Source of the DNA: Bacteroidales bacterium
GTDB taxonomy: Bacteria > Bacteroidota > Bacteroidia > Bacteroidales > JAGOPY01
Assembly: GCA_017991835.1 (NCBI GenBank)
Contig: JAGOPY010000001.1
Coordinates: 273,892 to 337,891, forward strand
Length of the DNA stretch: 64,000 nucleotides
Direction of reading: 5' to 3'
Part shown: positions 51,641 to 61,828 of the stretch, piece after piece
Layout: every line of letters begins with the position of its first letter
Position numbering within the stretch: position 1 is the first letter of the stretch
Notes under the pieces: generated by a model
Database searches by the model: none
What the model saw: only the letters and a program-made list of their open reading frames with translations
What the model was told of the DNA's origin: nothing
Position numbers and translations under genes: made by a program

Positions 51641-51668
51641 CTTTGGAATTACAGGTGAGTTGAATCCA

Positions 51669-52745
51669 TTGAAAATAATCCATATCATTTCTTCTCTGAA
51701 GAGGGGTGGCCGCGAACGCCAGCTTGTAACTCTTTACCGTTATTCGGACAGCGGCAAAGTTGCAACGAAAATCATCTGTCTGAACCGGACAGAGCCATCG
51801 TATGTGAAAGAGTATTCACTGGATAAAGATCTGGTTTATCTTGAAAATAATTCATTTATCGGGCGGATAAATGAGGTGGTCCGTTTCATCAGGGCAGAAA
51901 GGCCGGATGTTATCTGGACCTGGGGTGGTCTGGAAGCCACTATGGGAATTATCCTGTCATTCATTACCGGCGTCAGGCATATAAATGGCAGTGTCAGGCA
52001 CGGGATTGTAAGGATGAAAGCCGATCACATCTGGCGACTGGTAATCCTGCACCTGAGCCGTCATATTGTAGCAAATTCCTATGCCGGGCTAAAAGCCAAT
52101 TACCTGAAAAGGGGTCATGTTTTATATAACGGTCTTGACGATTCATTCTTTAAAAATCATGAGGAAGGGCTGCAGGTTTTAAGAAACCAAATCCCCGGTT
52201 ACCGAAAAACCGATATTGTGTTTATCTCTGTCGCAAACCTGGTGCCTTACAAGGATTATATCACCGTGATCAGGGCACTGGACATGATCAAACCCGACCT
52301 GCCCCGATTCAAATACCTGGTGGTTGGAGAGGGTCCTGAAAGAAACAGAATAATGGAGGAAATCACTGCCCGGGATCTTTCTGACCGGATCATTTTGCTC
52401 GGGCAAAAACAAAATATCGGCGAATGGCTGGCTTGTGCCGATATCTTCATCCATTCCTCAAGGGGGGAGGGGTGCTCTAATGCTATCCTTGAAGCTATGG
52501 CGGCGGGTCTCCCGGTTATTGCGACCGATACCGGCGGAACGAAGGAGATTCTCAGCCCCGAAGCCGGCTTTCTGTTTGAATTCGGAAATGCTAACCGGCT
52601 GGCCTCTGCCATTAAAAACTTATTGTCGGATAACCGGAAGATAACTGAGATGAAAAAAGCCAGCCGCGACCATGCATTATCACATTTTGGCGCCCGGCAG
52701 ATGATCGGGAAATATTATGCGATAATCGAAACGATTACACGATGA
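51669..52745 (+). CDS. Family 4 glycosyltransferase
   Basis: A 358-residue GT-B enzyme. SSLKRGGRERQLVTLYR marks the N-terminal acceptor domain, and FIHSSRGEGCSNAILEAMAAGLPVIATDTGG the donor site. I chose the TTG at 51669 (LKIIHIISS), with GGTGAG 9 nt upstream. The open frame extends to an ATG at 51591, inside asnB, but that extension does not look like the family. Confidence 0.82.
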   Translation: MKIIHIISSLKRGGRERQLVTLYRYSDSGKVATKIICLNRTEPSYVKEYSLDKDLVYLENNSFIGRINEVVRFIRAERPDVIWTWGGLEATMGIILSFITGVRHINGSVRHGIVRMKADHIWRLVILHLSRHIVANSYAGLKANYLKRGHVLYNGLDDSFFKNHEEGLQVLRNQIPGYRKTDIVFISVANLVPYKDYITVIRALDMIKPDLPRFKYLVVGEGPERNRIMEEITARDLSDRIILLGQKQNIGEWLACADIFIHSSRGEGCSNAILEAMAAGLPVIATDTGGTKEILSPEAGFLFEFGNANRLASAIKNLLSDNRKITEMKKASRDHALSHFGARQMIGKYYAIIETITR

Positions 52746-54091
52746 GAAAGTTTATTGCGCAAAATATCGGGTTGCCCCTGAACGACCTGGTTAAAGGGTA
52801 CAGGGTCAGATCGTATTATCACGATTTCAGCAAATGTCTGCATATCGAATATGTCGGTGTCCAGCAAGCCAGACTGGCGAAATTTCAGAAATTGCTTTAT
52901 CATGCCTATGAACACACAGCCTTTTACCGGCGCCGTCTCGACGCTATTGGAGCTACGCCGGCCGATTTCCGCTCCCCCGATGCAATCCGGCAGATCCCTC
53001 CCCTGACACGCGCCGATCTTCAGGAGAATTGGCGCGAGATGATATCTGACCTTGCTGCCGTCAAACATCTTCACAAAGGTTCTTCAAGCGGCTCCACGGG
53101 AAGTCCGGTCAACTATTTCTATGATAATTCTGCTTCCTCGGCTGGTGATGCAGCTTTATACCTCTGCTGGAGCCTGGCCGGCTGGAGGCTGGGCATGAAA
53201 GGACTGCATATCTGGGGAAATCCCACTACTGTGAAAAATGAATGGGCACGGCCTTCCTCCCGTATAAAAGCCTGGATATTCAACCATGCGAAATTTCCCG
53301 CTTTTCAACTGACCGACCCGGCCAGAATGGAGGACCTGGCAGAATGGGTCCTCACCGGTAATTTTGACTTCCTCGATGGCTATACGAACGCGATCTACCT
53401 GCTGGCGGAACACATGAAACATAACCGGCAGACACCGCGAAAACCACTTAAAATGGTGCTGACAACAGCCGAGAATCTGCACGAATACCAAAGGGAAGCG
53501 ATCGAAAATACACTGGGTCCGGTATATGACCTTTATGGATGCGGTGAAATCCAAGGCGTGGCTCATGAATGTAAAATTTGTAAGAAATATCATGTGATCG
53601 ATCCGCATGTTTTCCTGGAATATGGAGCCGTAGTCGATGAATACAGCAACCGGGAACTGATCATGACCGACCTTGACAACTTCGCTTTCCCCCTGATCCG
53701 GTATCAGAACGGTGACGCGGGCCGGGAGGGGGAACCGGGTACCTGCCCCGTCCCTTTCTCAACGATGGAGCAAGTCTCCGGCAGGCAGTCCGATATTATC
53801 ACCCTTCCGGGCGGCGGCACTCTCTCAGTCCCGAGTTTTTTCGGAAGCATGCTGTTGAAAAAGGTCAAGGGGATCCTTAAATACCAGATCGAAAAAGACC
53901 GCCATGATCACCTCACCATACGCTTTGTGACTACCGGGGAATTTGAAGAAAAAGATACGGAAATCATCAACGAAGCCCTGAACTCTTACCTGGCCGGCAA
54001 AATATATTGGACACTGGCCTTTGTCGACGATATCCCGGTATCGGAAACAGGTAAATATAAATTGGTGATCGACAAAACTGTAAAAAAATGA
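52742..54091 (+). CDS. CapK/phenylacetate-CoA ligase-like adenylate-forming enzyme
   Basis: A 449-residue AMP-binding protein. The ATP loop SSSGSTGSPVNYFYD lies near residue 118, YDLYGCGEIQGVAHEC near residue 265, and DLDNFAFPLIRYQNGDAG near residue 310. Homologues in polysaccharide loci (CapK) probably activate a carboxylic acid for attachment to the glycan. The substrate is unknown. ATGA overlaps join it to both neighbours. Confidence 0.8.
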   Translation: MRKFIAQNIGLPLNDLVKGYRVRSYYHDFSKCLHIEYVGVQQARLAKFQKLLYHAYEHTAFYRRRLDAIGATPADFRSPDAIRQIPPLTRADLQENWREMISDLAAVKHLHKGSSSGSTGSPVNYFYDNSASSAGDAALYLCWSLAGWRLGMKGLHIWGNPTTVKNEWARPSSRIKAWIFNHAKFPAFQLTDPARMEDLAEWVLTGNFDFLDGYTNAIYLLAEHMKHNRQTPRKPLKMVLTTAENLHEYQREAIENTLGPVYDLYGCGEIQGVAHECKICKKYHVIDPHVFLEYGAVVDEYSNRELIMTDLDNFAFPLIRYQNGDAGREGEPGTCPVPFSTMEQVSGRQSDIITLPGGGTLSVPSFFGSMLLKKVKGILKYQIEKDRHDHLTIRFVTTGEFEEKDTEIINEALNSYLAGKIYWTLAFVDDIPVSETGKYKLVIDKTVKK

Positions 54092-55131
54092 TCGGTAAAT
54101 TGTACTCAATGGTCAGGGGCCAACTGCCGCCAAAGTACCAGTCGGTGCTCACCCGGATGGTTTTTGCCCTGCCCTGGAAACCTTATGTCAGGCATGACGG
54201 CCTTGATCCATCCATCAAGTTTCCGGGGAAACAGCGGGGGGGGCTGATCCTTTCAGCCGATTTCGAGATGTCGTGGGCTTTACGGTATTCGAAAAAAAGC
54301 CGGAATTTCCTTGAGCTTGGCCGCCGGGAAAGGGAAAATGTACCGCAGATCGTTAAAATGCTGGAAGAATATAACATTCCGGTAACCTGGGCAACGGTCG
54401 GGCATCTCTTTTTGAAAGAATGCCGTAAAGGCGATCACGACTGGATGAGCCGTATCCCGCACTTCGACGATCACTGGAGGTTCACCGAAGGCGACTGGTT
54501 CGACCACGATCCCTGCTCTGATTACCTGCAGGATGGCGAATGGTACGCTCCCGACCTTATCGGGCAGATATTGCAATCGAAAGTGGGTCATGAAATGGGA
54601 TGCCATACATTTTCGCATATCGATTGCACTTATAAAAACTGTCCGCCACAGGTTCTCGATGATGAATTGACAGCCTGTGCCCGTGTTGCGGCAGATTACA
54701 GGCTTAAACTGACCTCAATGGTCTTTCCGGGAGGAACGGCCGGGAATTTTGAAATCCTGAAAAAGCATGGCTACCGGATTTACAGAAAAAACATCCGGGC
54801 TGAGCTGGCATACCCGTTTTACGATGAACATGGTTTGCTGATAACGCCAACAAGTGCCTCTATTGCCGATAACGGGCTTGGCTGGAGCAAAGAATATTAT
54901 CTCTACCGGTATAAAAAGTACATCGACAAAGCCATACGGACACACACCGTCGCCCATTTATGGTTTCATCCTTCCATAGATCCCCGGACTCTGCATGAAG
55001 TGTTTCCACAGGTGCTGAAGTACGCTGCTACCCGTCGCGATGCGGGAAAACTATGGATTGGTACCATGGGTGAAATGGCTGATCATATCTTTAGAAATAA
55101 AATCATTTCATGTCAGCCATCTTCGGAATAG
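54088..55131 (+). CDS. NodB-type polysaccharide deacetylase-like protein
   Basis: A 347-residue protein of the carbohydrate esterase 4 fold. LILSADFEMSW near residue 53 supplies the catalytic Asp region, and the metal site appears as GHEMGCHTFSH near residue 170. MVFPGGTAGNF and HLWFHPSID match later family motifs. It could remove N-acetyl groups from the growing glycan. No signal peptide was seen. It overlaps the CapK-like gene by 4 bp and the next gene by 22 bp. Confidence 0.77.
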   Translation: MIGKLYSMVRGQLPPKYQSVLTRMVFALPWKPYVRHDGLDPSIKFPGKQRGGLILSADFEMSWALRYSKKSRNFLELGRRERENVPQIVKMLEEYNIPVTWATVGHLFLKECRKGDHDWMSRIPHFDDHWRFTEGDWFDHDPCSDYLQDGEWYAPDLIGQILQSKVGHEMGCHTFSHIDCTYKNCPPQVLDDELTACARVAADYRLKLTSMVFPGGTAGNFEILKKHGYRIYRKNIRAELAYPFYDEHGLLITPTSASIADNGLGWSKEYYLYRYKKYIDKAIRTHTVAHLWFHPSIDPRTLHEVFPQVLKYAATRRDAGKLWIGTMGEMADHIFRNKIISCQPSSE

Positions 55132-56978
55132 GGATAAAAGACTCTTCACTCGACAGATCGTTGGTCCGCGAGGCTGTCCGGCTCATGGGCAATGCCCTGG
55201 CTGCAGAACCTGATCAGGCGATGGAGTTCACCGAAACAGGACCCTGGATTTACGGCGCCCTTTATCCTTCAGGCCATCGTGGTGAGCCAATGACGGTCGG
55301 TTCCGGACCTCCTGGTGTTCACATGGTGGTGCAGGGCCAGGTGTACATTGAGCCACAGGAAAAGGCGCGGATCATCGCGGCCTGGCCTGATGCCGCCGGG
55401 TGTTCCGGAAACGCCCTTCTCCCATACCTGTACAGGCATTATGGCGACCGTTTCCCGGAACGGATAACAGGATGGTTCAACCTGTTCCTGTTCGACGAAA
55501 AAACAAAGCGGCCGTTGATCTGCAACGACCGCCTGGGGATGCTTCCACTGTATTTTTATGAGGATAAACGCGTTTTTATCTTCGGTTCAGGCATTGAAGC
55601 TGTTGCTGCTTCAGGATTGCTGAAAAAGACCGTGTTCGATCCGGTGACTATGGCCGAATACCTGTTGTTCCATTACCCGGTGTCGGAACATACTTTCTTT
55701 AAGGGTGTCAGTAAACTGCCTCCTGCTTCAATCCGGGACCCGGACGATGCCGCGGTCTTGACAACTTACTGGACCCCTGCCAGCCTTATCGGTTCCAACC
55801 CTTTACCTGAGAAAGAAAGCGTTGAACTGATCAGCCAGGCGCTCTCAGAAACCATCAGGAAGCCTTTCGGAGAAGGAACCCGAACTGTTGCGGCCACTCT
55901 TACCGGTGGTTTCGACGGACGGTTGATTCTGTCGCATTTACTCGATGATTATTCCGACAGGCTTGAGGTTTTCTCTTTCGGCGCGGCCCACTCGCCCGAT
56001 ATCACCATTCCGGCAGCAATAGCTGAAAAGGAATTATTCCGGTTCACGCCTGTCATTCTCGACAAACGGTACATCGAGGAAGATTTTTCAACGAATGCCG
56101 CGCAAACGGTCATCCTGTCGGGCGGATTAAGAAGTTTCCGGAGGACGCATTACCTATACGCCATAAAAAAAATGTCGGCGAAAGCGGAAGTTTTCATTTC
56201 CGGGAATTTCGGCGACGAAGTGATTAAATTCGCCCGGATCCTGCCCAGCGCCGTAATCTCGCAATCCCTTATCTCATTGCTCAACAGCGGATTCTCCAGT
56301 AAATATATCCTGTCGGACCAGGCTGCCCGGTATTTCTCTGATGCCGGTATCTTTAAAGCGCAAATCCGGGAAGAACTTATAAGCCGAATCGAATCGGTTG
56401 AAAAAAAAGTCGAAGGATACCAACTTCCTGCCCACCGTTACCATCATTTGAAATACACCCTGGTGGCACCCGGTTTTTTCGGCAATGAAATGGCCAGCTA
56501 TGGCAATTACATGCAAAATTTCCCGCCTTTTCTCGACCATGATTTCTTAAAGGCCTTTCATTCAACCGTTTACGCAGGTATTTACCATCCGTTCAATGCC
56601 AACCGACTGGAACATAAAGAAATGGCCACGCGACTCTATGCCGACCTGATCCGTATAGGCCATAAAGATCTGCTAAAATACAATACTGACAGGGGTTATA
56701 GCATGAAAGCTACAGAAAATATTATTGGACGTATCTCAATTCTGTTAAAAAAATTCACTTCAAAATATTATAAGACTCCAGACAATTATTACCTCACTGA
56801 TGCCGAAAAGTATTATCCTGTTATTGATGAAAAAGATCTTCATTGGGCTCATGGGGTGAGAATCTCAGAAATTTTTACATCTTATAGATCCAATTTGAAT
56901 AATACGGAAAAAGACCTGATCCAGTCTCTTGTTTATTGGATCAGGTATATTTCGACGAAGCTCAATCCACAATTTTGA
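55110..56978 (+). CDS. Asparagine-synthase-like protein lacking the glutaminase Cys
   Basis: A 622-residue paralogue of asnB. The N-terminus reads MSAIFGIGI, so the essential Cys2 nucleophile is Ser, and the glutaminase domain is otherwise poorly conserved. The synthetase PP-loop is altered to ATLTGGFDGRLIL in place of SGGxDS. It may use free ammonia or another amine, form a beta-lactam- or amide-like bond, or be regulatory. It overlaps the deacetylase gene upstream and a GT4 gene downstream. Confidence 0.75.
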   Translation: MSAIFGIGIKDSSLDRSLVREAVRLMGNALAAEPDQAMEFTETGPWIYGALYPSGHRGEPMTVGSGPPGVHMVVQGQVYIEPQEKARIIAAWPDAAGCSGNALLPYLYRHYGDRFPERITGWFNLFLFDEKTKRPLICNDRLGMLPLYFYEDKRVFIFGSGIEAVAASGLLKKTVFDPVTMAEYLLFHYPVSEHTFFKGVSKLPPASIRDPDDAAVLTTYWTPASLIGSNPLPEKESVELISQALSETIRKPFGEGTRTVAATLTGGFDGRLILSHLLDDYSDRLEVFSFGAAHSPDITIPAAIAEKELFRFTPVILDKRYIEEDFSTNAAQTVILSGGLRSFRRTHYLYAIKKMSAKAEVFISGNFGDEVIKFARILPSAVISQSLISLLNSGFSSKYILSDQAARYFSDAGIFKAQIREELISRIESVEKKVEGYQLPAHRYHHLKYTLVAPGFFGNEMASYGNYMQNFPPFLDHDFLKAFHSTVYAGIYHPFNANRLEHKEMATRLYADLIRIGHKDLLKYNTDRGYSMKATENIIGRISILLKKFTSKYYKTPDNYYLTDAEKYYPVIDEKDLHWAHGVRISEIFTSYRSNLNNTEKDLIQSLVYWIRYISTKLNPQF

Positions 56979-58048
56979 TGAGAATCATAGTATCAGCAAG
57001 GCTAAAACCATCACAGGTCAAGTACAAAATATATCCACTTTCAAAAGTGGATGCTGTCGAACAGATTTTTATCCTTCGTAAAGAACCAGGACCAGCACTA
57101 GAAAAAGTGAGGTATATCATCCTGCCTGCGATTGTAAAGTCCAGGATCTTTAATATCCTGCTCACACCGTTTATTCTGGCATATTACACAAGAAAAACAA
57201 AAGCTGATCTTATTGTCTCCTATAATCTCATACCCCATGGAATATTTGCATTTCTGGCCAGTTTGATGACCGGTATTCCGTTTAACTATTCACAGATTGA
57301 TACAAATACTATTGATTACATCAAACGTGGCAATTCATTTTCAAAGATTATTATGCATATTTTGAAAAAAGCCTTGTTTATCAATGTGCCAGGAAGAATA
57401 TCCAAGGAATTTTATATCACGCAGGGTATTCCTGCTGAGCGGATACACTTGCTGCACAGTACTGTTGATACGGAAATTGAATACAAACCTGAAGAAAAAG
57501 AATTCCGCTATGACTTGATATATGTAGGTGTATTAGAAAAGCGCAAACAGGTTGATATACTCATCCAGGCATTATCAATTGTAAGGAATGACATTCCGCA
57601 TATCAGACTGGCCATAGTTGGAGACGGCCCACAAAAAAATGACCTGGTAAAAATGACTGAAGAACTGGGCCTCTCAGCAAATGTCAGCTTCCTGGGTCAC
57701 AGAAAAGAAGTCAAGGAAATCCTAAAGCAATCGAAAATCTTTGTTCTTGCTTCCAAACTTGAAGGAATCCCTTGCGCTGTTATGGAGGCCATGTCATTAA
57801 AACTTTATCTAATAGTACACGATGTTGCGGATATATCGGATATTGTTATCAATAACCAAACCGGCAGCCTTTTACCTGCAGGTGCTTCAGTCGAACAAAC
57901 TGCATCCGAGATTCTACGTGCGTTGAACAATTGGCCTTCGTTGACACCAATCCGGGAAAATGCCCGCGAGCTGATCAGGGATGAACATTCCTACCATTCT
58001 GCAACTAAAATATGGATCAACATTTTAAAGGATATTGAAAAAAAATAA
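56978..58048 (+). CDS. Family 4 glycosyltransferase
   Basis: A 356-residue GT-B enzyme. YVGVLEKRKQVDILIQAL and VLASKLEGIPCAVMEAMSL are the donor-domain signatures. I chose the ATG at 56978, which overlaps the preceding stop as TGATG; the open frame upstream of it is read from the previous gene. Specificity unknown. Confidence 0.83.
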   Translation: MRIIVSARLKPSQVKYKIYPLSKVDAVEQIFILRKEPGPALEKVRYIILPAIVKSRIFNILLTPFILAYYTRKTKADLIVSYNLIPHGIFAFLASLMTGIPFNYSQIDTNTIDYIKRGNSFSKIIMHILKKALFINVPGRISKEFYITQGIPAERIHLLHSTVDTEIEYKPEEKEFRYDLIYVGVLEKRKQVDILIQALSIVRNDIPHIRLAIVGDGPQKNDLVKMTEELGLSANVSFLGHRKEVKEILKQSKIFVLASKLEGIPCAVMEAMSLKLYLIVHDVADISDIVINNQTGSLLPAGASVEQTASEILRALNNWPSLTPIRENARELIRDEHSYHSATKIWINILKDIEKK

Positions 58049-58055
58049 TGGTGGT

Positions 58056-59077
58056 ATGAACATCCTGTTCGACCTGGTGCACCCTGCTGACGTAAACCTG
58101 TTCAAACATGTTATTCAAATCCTGAATGGGCAGGGGCATCGTATTGTGATCACCTTGAGACAGCGGGGGTCCCCGGAACGAATCGCGCAGCAGGAATTAG
58201 CAGGCTTCAACCTGTGTGTAATCGGAAGTCATCAGAAATCGATTCTAAGGAAAGTACTTGCTTTTATATCCAGAGAAATCAAGTTCTTTGGCTTCCTGAA
58301 AAAGGAGAAGATCGACGTGGCCGTGTGCCAGGGTGTGACATTCGGTTTTTCATGCAAACTTCGCGGTATTCCGCTCATCCATCATGATGATGACCATGAA
58401 TATCGTTTTTCCTTTTTACTGGGAAAATATCTTTCGGCTAAAGATATTATGCCCGATTTTATGCCCGTGAAAGGATCGAATTTCATAAAATACAGGGGCT
58501 ACAAAGAACTGGCTTACCTGCATCCAAACTATTTTAAACCGGATCAGAAAATAGTTTCTGCAAATAACCTGACGCCTTTCCGGTATGTTTTCATAAGGGA
58601 GATCGCAAATATCAGCCTGAATTACCAGGGCAGGACTTCATTCCTTGTGGAGATTTTAAAACATTTAAAGAAAAAAGGGCTTGAAATACTCCTTTCGCTT
58701 GAAGATAAAAGCAAAACACCCGATTTCCAGCCTTATGCGACCATTTTGAAAGACCCGTTAACGACCTCTATTCCCTGATGTATTATTCATGCTTCATTAT
58801 ATCATCGGGTGATACCATGGCGAGGGAGGCCGGTTTAATGGGCGTGCCGTGCATCTATACGGGAGGCCGCTCAATGTCGGTGAATGAAGCGCTGATCCAA
58901 AAAGGCATTATGTTCAAGCTCGATACCCCCGATGAAATCCTCAACAGGATCGATTTATTGTTCCTGAATGAAAAACATGAGCAAATGCGAAGTGACATGA
59001 ACCGGTTTGTTATCAATACTTATGATGATTTGAACCAGGTATTTATAAATCAAATATTAATGTTAAATAAAAAATAG
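58056..59077 (+). pseudogene. DUF354 glycosyltransferase-like gene, frameshifted
   Basis: Two adjoining frames together make one DUF354 protein (GT-B-like fold, related to LpxB/MurG types). The first frame (from MNILFDLVHPADVNLFKHV) ends at 58778. The second carries SLMYYSCFIISSGDTMAREAGLMGVPC, the conserved C-terminal motif, to 59077. Reading NDLYSLMYY requires a shift near 58754 in GACCCG, consistent with loss of one base; the total of 1022 nt is one short of a multiple of three. It may be a real inactivation, a sequencing error or programmed frameshifting. A second, apparently intact DUF354 gene lies at 63287. Confidence 0.75.
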
Positions 59078-59084
59078 ATTAAAA

Positions 59085-59894
59085 ATGGAACCCATAGTAA
59101 TCGCATTATTTACTTTTTTAGCCTCTTCCGCCATGTTTATTTTCTGGGTGGCCAAGGGCGGTATCAATAAAAAATACCTCTACACCGATAATGTTTTATT
59201 AGCCATTGGAGCCACAGGGATAAACCTGTTGATCTATTATTTTATTTCGATTCCATTCTGGCTCATCGTTCCTTTTATCAGCGCTTTTGTCGCTTTCTGC
59301 ATTTTCGTGGGGCTATTTTTCTGGCGCTTTTTCCGGAACCCGAAGAGGATCATCCCGGGCGGGAAAAACGATGTCGTATCTCCTGCCGACGGCCGCGTGA
59401 TCTATATCAAGGAACTGGAAAAAAACCAGACCCCTGTGACGGTAAAGAAAAAAAGGATCGCCAGCATCAACGAGATCACCAAAACCGAGATCCTGGAGCA
59501 GCCGTGTTACCTTGTCGGTATTGCCATGACGCTGTTCGATGTCCACTATAACCGCGCACCGATTGATGGGAAAATCATCATGGTGCAGCACACACCCGGA
59601 ACAGCTATCGGGCTGAACACGCCCGAATCGACCCTTACCAACGAAAGAAATACTGTCGTATTTGAACGGGAAGACGGCGTAAAGGCCGGCGTGGTACAAA
59701 TCGCCGCCAGGGGTGTCAAACGCTGCATCGTCATGCTGAATCGCGGCGATAAAGTGTCGCGCGGACAGATCTTCGGCAAGATCCGCTGGGGCTCCCAGGC
59801 CGACCTGATCATCCCCCGGAACTGCGAGATCATGGTCAGGGAAGGGGAACAGGTGTACGCAGGAAAAACCATTATCGCCAGGATCCTGGAATGA
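59085..59894 (+). CDS. Phosphatidylserine-decarboxylase-like proenzyme
   Basis: A 269-residue protein. Two or three N-terminal membrane helices (to about residue 85) are followed by a Psd-type domain: FRNPKRIIPGGKNDVVSPADGRV, then FDVHYNRAPIDG with a catalytic His. The self-cleavage site is IRWGSQADLIIP, where Ser237 would become the pyruvoyl group. It resembles the short archaeal/bacterial Psd2 type. In the middle of a polysaccharide locus and next to an ATP-grasp ligase, it may decarboxylate a different seryl-like conjugate, or supply phosphatidylethanolamine as an ethanolamine-phosphate donor; both are inference. Confidence 0.82.
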   Translation: MEPIVIALFTFLASSAMFIFWVAKGGINKKYLYTDNVLLAIGATGINLLIYYFISIPFWLIVPFISAFVAFCIFVGLFFWRFFRNPKRIIPGGKNDVVSPADGRVIYIKELEKNQTPVTVKKKRIASINEITKTEILEQPCYLVGIAMTLFDVHYNRAPIDGKIIMVQHTPGTAIGLNTPESTLTNERNTVVFEREDGVKAGVVQIAARGVKRCIVMLNRGDKVSRGQIFGKIRWGSQADLIIPRNCEIMVREGEQVYAGKTIIARILE

Positions 59895-61054
59895 AAGCGG
59901 TTACAGGTGCGATCATCATCGAAGGCCATGTCCAGGGCCTGTCGAATACCCGGGCCCTCGGCGAAAAAGGTATCCCGGTCTATGTCGTCGACAAGACACG
60001 CTGCATTGCCAGCTATTCACGCTATTGCACGAAGTTCTTCCATTGCCCCGACTTCCTGTCGGATGAATTCCCGCAATTCCTGGTCGACCTCGCAGAACGA
60101 GAAAATATCCGGGGATGGGTACTGATACCTTCCAACGACCATGCCGTCTACGGCATCTCCAGACATAAACCGCTGCTGCAAAACTATTTCAGCATCATCA
60201 CACCGGGTCTTGAGATCATCGATAATATCTATGACAAATCCAGGCTGCTGCAAACAGCCGAAGCCATCGGCGTACCGGTTCCGGCTACCCAGTATTTCCT
60301 GTCTGCGGAAGACCCGGTATCGGACCGGCTCACATTCCCGCTTCTGACTAAAGGCAGGCACGGTCTGTCGTTTTACAGGGCCGTCGGCAAAGCCGCCCTG
60401 CTGGCTCGCGACGAAAATGAGCTGCGCCGGCACCTCCGCATGATCGAAGAGAAATATTTCATCGCGGGATCGTTTACCCAGGAGGTGATCCCTTCGCATA
60501 ACAACAACAAGACAATTTCTTTTACGGCATTCTGTACCGATGGGGAGATCAGGACCAGCTGGATGGGGGTAAAACTTCGCGAACACCCGCTGCAGTTCGG
60601 TACAGGCACCTATGCCGGGAGCCTCTGGATCCGGGAGTGTTATGACCAGTCGGCCCGCCTGCTCAAAGCCCTCAACTATACCGGCGTCTGTGAAGTCGAA
60701 TACCTTCGCGACCCGGCCTCAGGCGAATACAAACTCATCGAGATCAACGCCAGGACATGGCTCTGGGTCGGCCTGGCAAAATTCTGCGGCGTCGATTACG
60801 CAGCAATGATATACGATTATATGACCGGGAAAGAGCCTGATTTTCCTGGAAAATACGATGTCGACAGGTACTGGATCAACCCTGTAAGCGATACTATGTA
60901 TTCCATCATCGCCATCCTGAAAGGGAAGCTGAAAGTGACCGAGTACCTGGCGACCTTCCGCCGGAAGACTGTCAACGCATTGTTCTCCGCCAACGATCCC
61001 CGGCCCGGATTCGCCTACCTGTTCAAAATGGTCTCATTCCTGGCAAAACGCTGA
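59891..61054 (+). CDS. ATP-grasp carboxylate-amine ligase
   Basis: A 387-residue ATP-grasp protein. The N-terminal pre-ATP-grasp fold (IIIEGHVQGLSNTRALGEKG) is followed by the ATP-binding region (FPLLTKGRHGLSFYRAVGKA) and the metal-binding IEINARTWLW near residue 290. Such enzymes join a carboxylate to an amine and occur in polysaccharide loci, where they may attach amino acids to sugars. ATGA overlap with the Psd-like gene suggests linked functions. Confidence 0.8.
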   Translation: MKAVTGAIIIEGHVQGLSNTRALGEKGIPVYVVDKTRCIASYSRYCTKFFHCPDFLSDEFPQFLVDLAERENIRGWVLIPSNDHAVYGISRHKPLLQNYFSIITPGLEIIDNIYDKSRLLQTAEAIGVPVPATQYFLSAEDPVSDRLTFPLLTKGRHGLSFYRAVGKAALLARDENELRRHLRMIEEKYFIAGSFTQEVIPSHNNNKTISFTAFCTDGEIRTSWMGVKLREHPLQFGTGTYAGSLWIRECYDQSARLLKALNYTGVCEVEYLRDPASGEYKLIEINARTWLWVGLAKFCGVDYAAMIYDYMTGKEPDFPGKYDVDRYWINPVSDTMYSIIAILKGKLKVTEYLATFRRKTVNALFSANDPRPGFAYLFKMVSFLAKR

Positions 61055-61057
61055 CCC

Positions 61058-61819
61058 GTGAGAGATTTCACTTTTAAGACCTATGAGAAGCTGCTGTCCG
61101 GTATCCGCGATTCGGGATATGCCTTCCAGACTTTCGAAGAGTTCATCACCTCTCCCGCCCCGCGAGTTGTCGTGTTGCGACACGACAGCGATATATGGCC
61201 CGGGAACGACCTTAAAATGGCGCTCCTGGAGAACCGCTACGGGGTGCGGGCTACCTATTACTTCAGGATCCCTTACACTTTTAACATCCGTATCATCCGC
61301 AAAGTCAGGGAGCTGGGGCATGAAATAGGCTATCATTATGAAAACCTGGCCGATGCGGGAGGGGATTATGAAAAAGCGATAGCGGATTTCAGCCGCAACC
61401 TGTCGCTGATACGGGAGATTTGCCCGGTGCGGACCATTGCCATGCACGGCCGGCCATTATCGAAATGGGACAGCAGGACGCTTTGGGACCGCTACAACAT
61501 GGCCGATTACGGAATTATAGCCGAACCCTATAAAAGCGTCGATTACCAAACCGTCCTGTACCTTACAGATACAGGCAGCCGGTGGGATGGCGGAAGGGTC
61601 TCCATCCGCGACACGGTGGTTTCCGGTATCGATGCGCCGTCGGTTAAAACGACTTTTCATCTCATCCGGGCGTTTGAACAGGGGAAAATGCCTGATATGA
61701 TCATCATTAACGCCCATGCTGCCCGGTGGAACGATAACCCGGCCGTCTGGATTTACCGCTATTTCCTCCAGAATGCCAAGAATACAGCTAAATACTTTTT
61801 AAAGTTTTACAGAAGATAA
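61058..61819 (+). CDS. Divergent polysaccharide deacetylase-like protein
   Basis: A 253-residue protein with a NodB-like core: VVVLRHDSDIW near residue 36 (catalytic Asp region), YYFRI, and ELGHEIGYHYENL near residue 88, in which the usual His-x3-His is present as HEIGYH. The GTG start at 61058 follows the ATP-grasp stop by 3 bp. Substrate unknown. Confidence 0.68.
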   Translation: MRDFTFKTYEKLLSGIRDSGYAFQTFEEFITSPAPRVVVLRHDSDIWPGNDLKMALLENRYGVRATYYFRIPYTFNIRIIRKVRELGHEIGYHYENLADAGGDYEKAIADFSRNLSLIREICPVRTIAMHGRPLSKWDSRTLWDRYNMADYGIIAEPYKSVDYQTVLYLTDTGSRWDGGRVSIRDTVVSGIDAPSVKTTFHLIRAFEQGKMPDMIIINAHAARWNDNPAVWIYRYFLQNAKNTAKYFLKFYRR

Positions 61820-61828
61820 TCCGGGATT

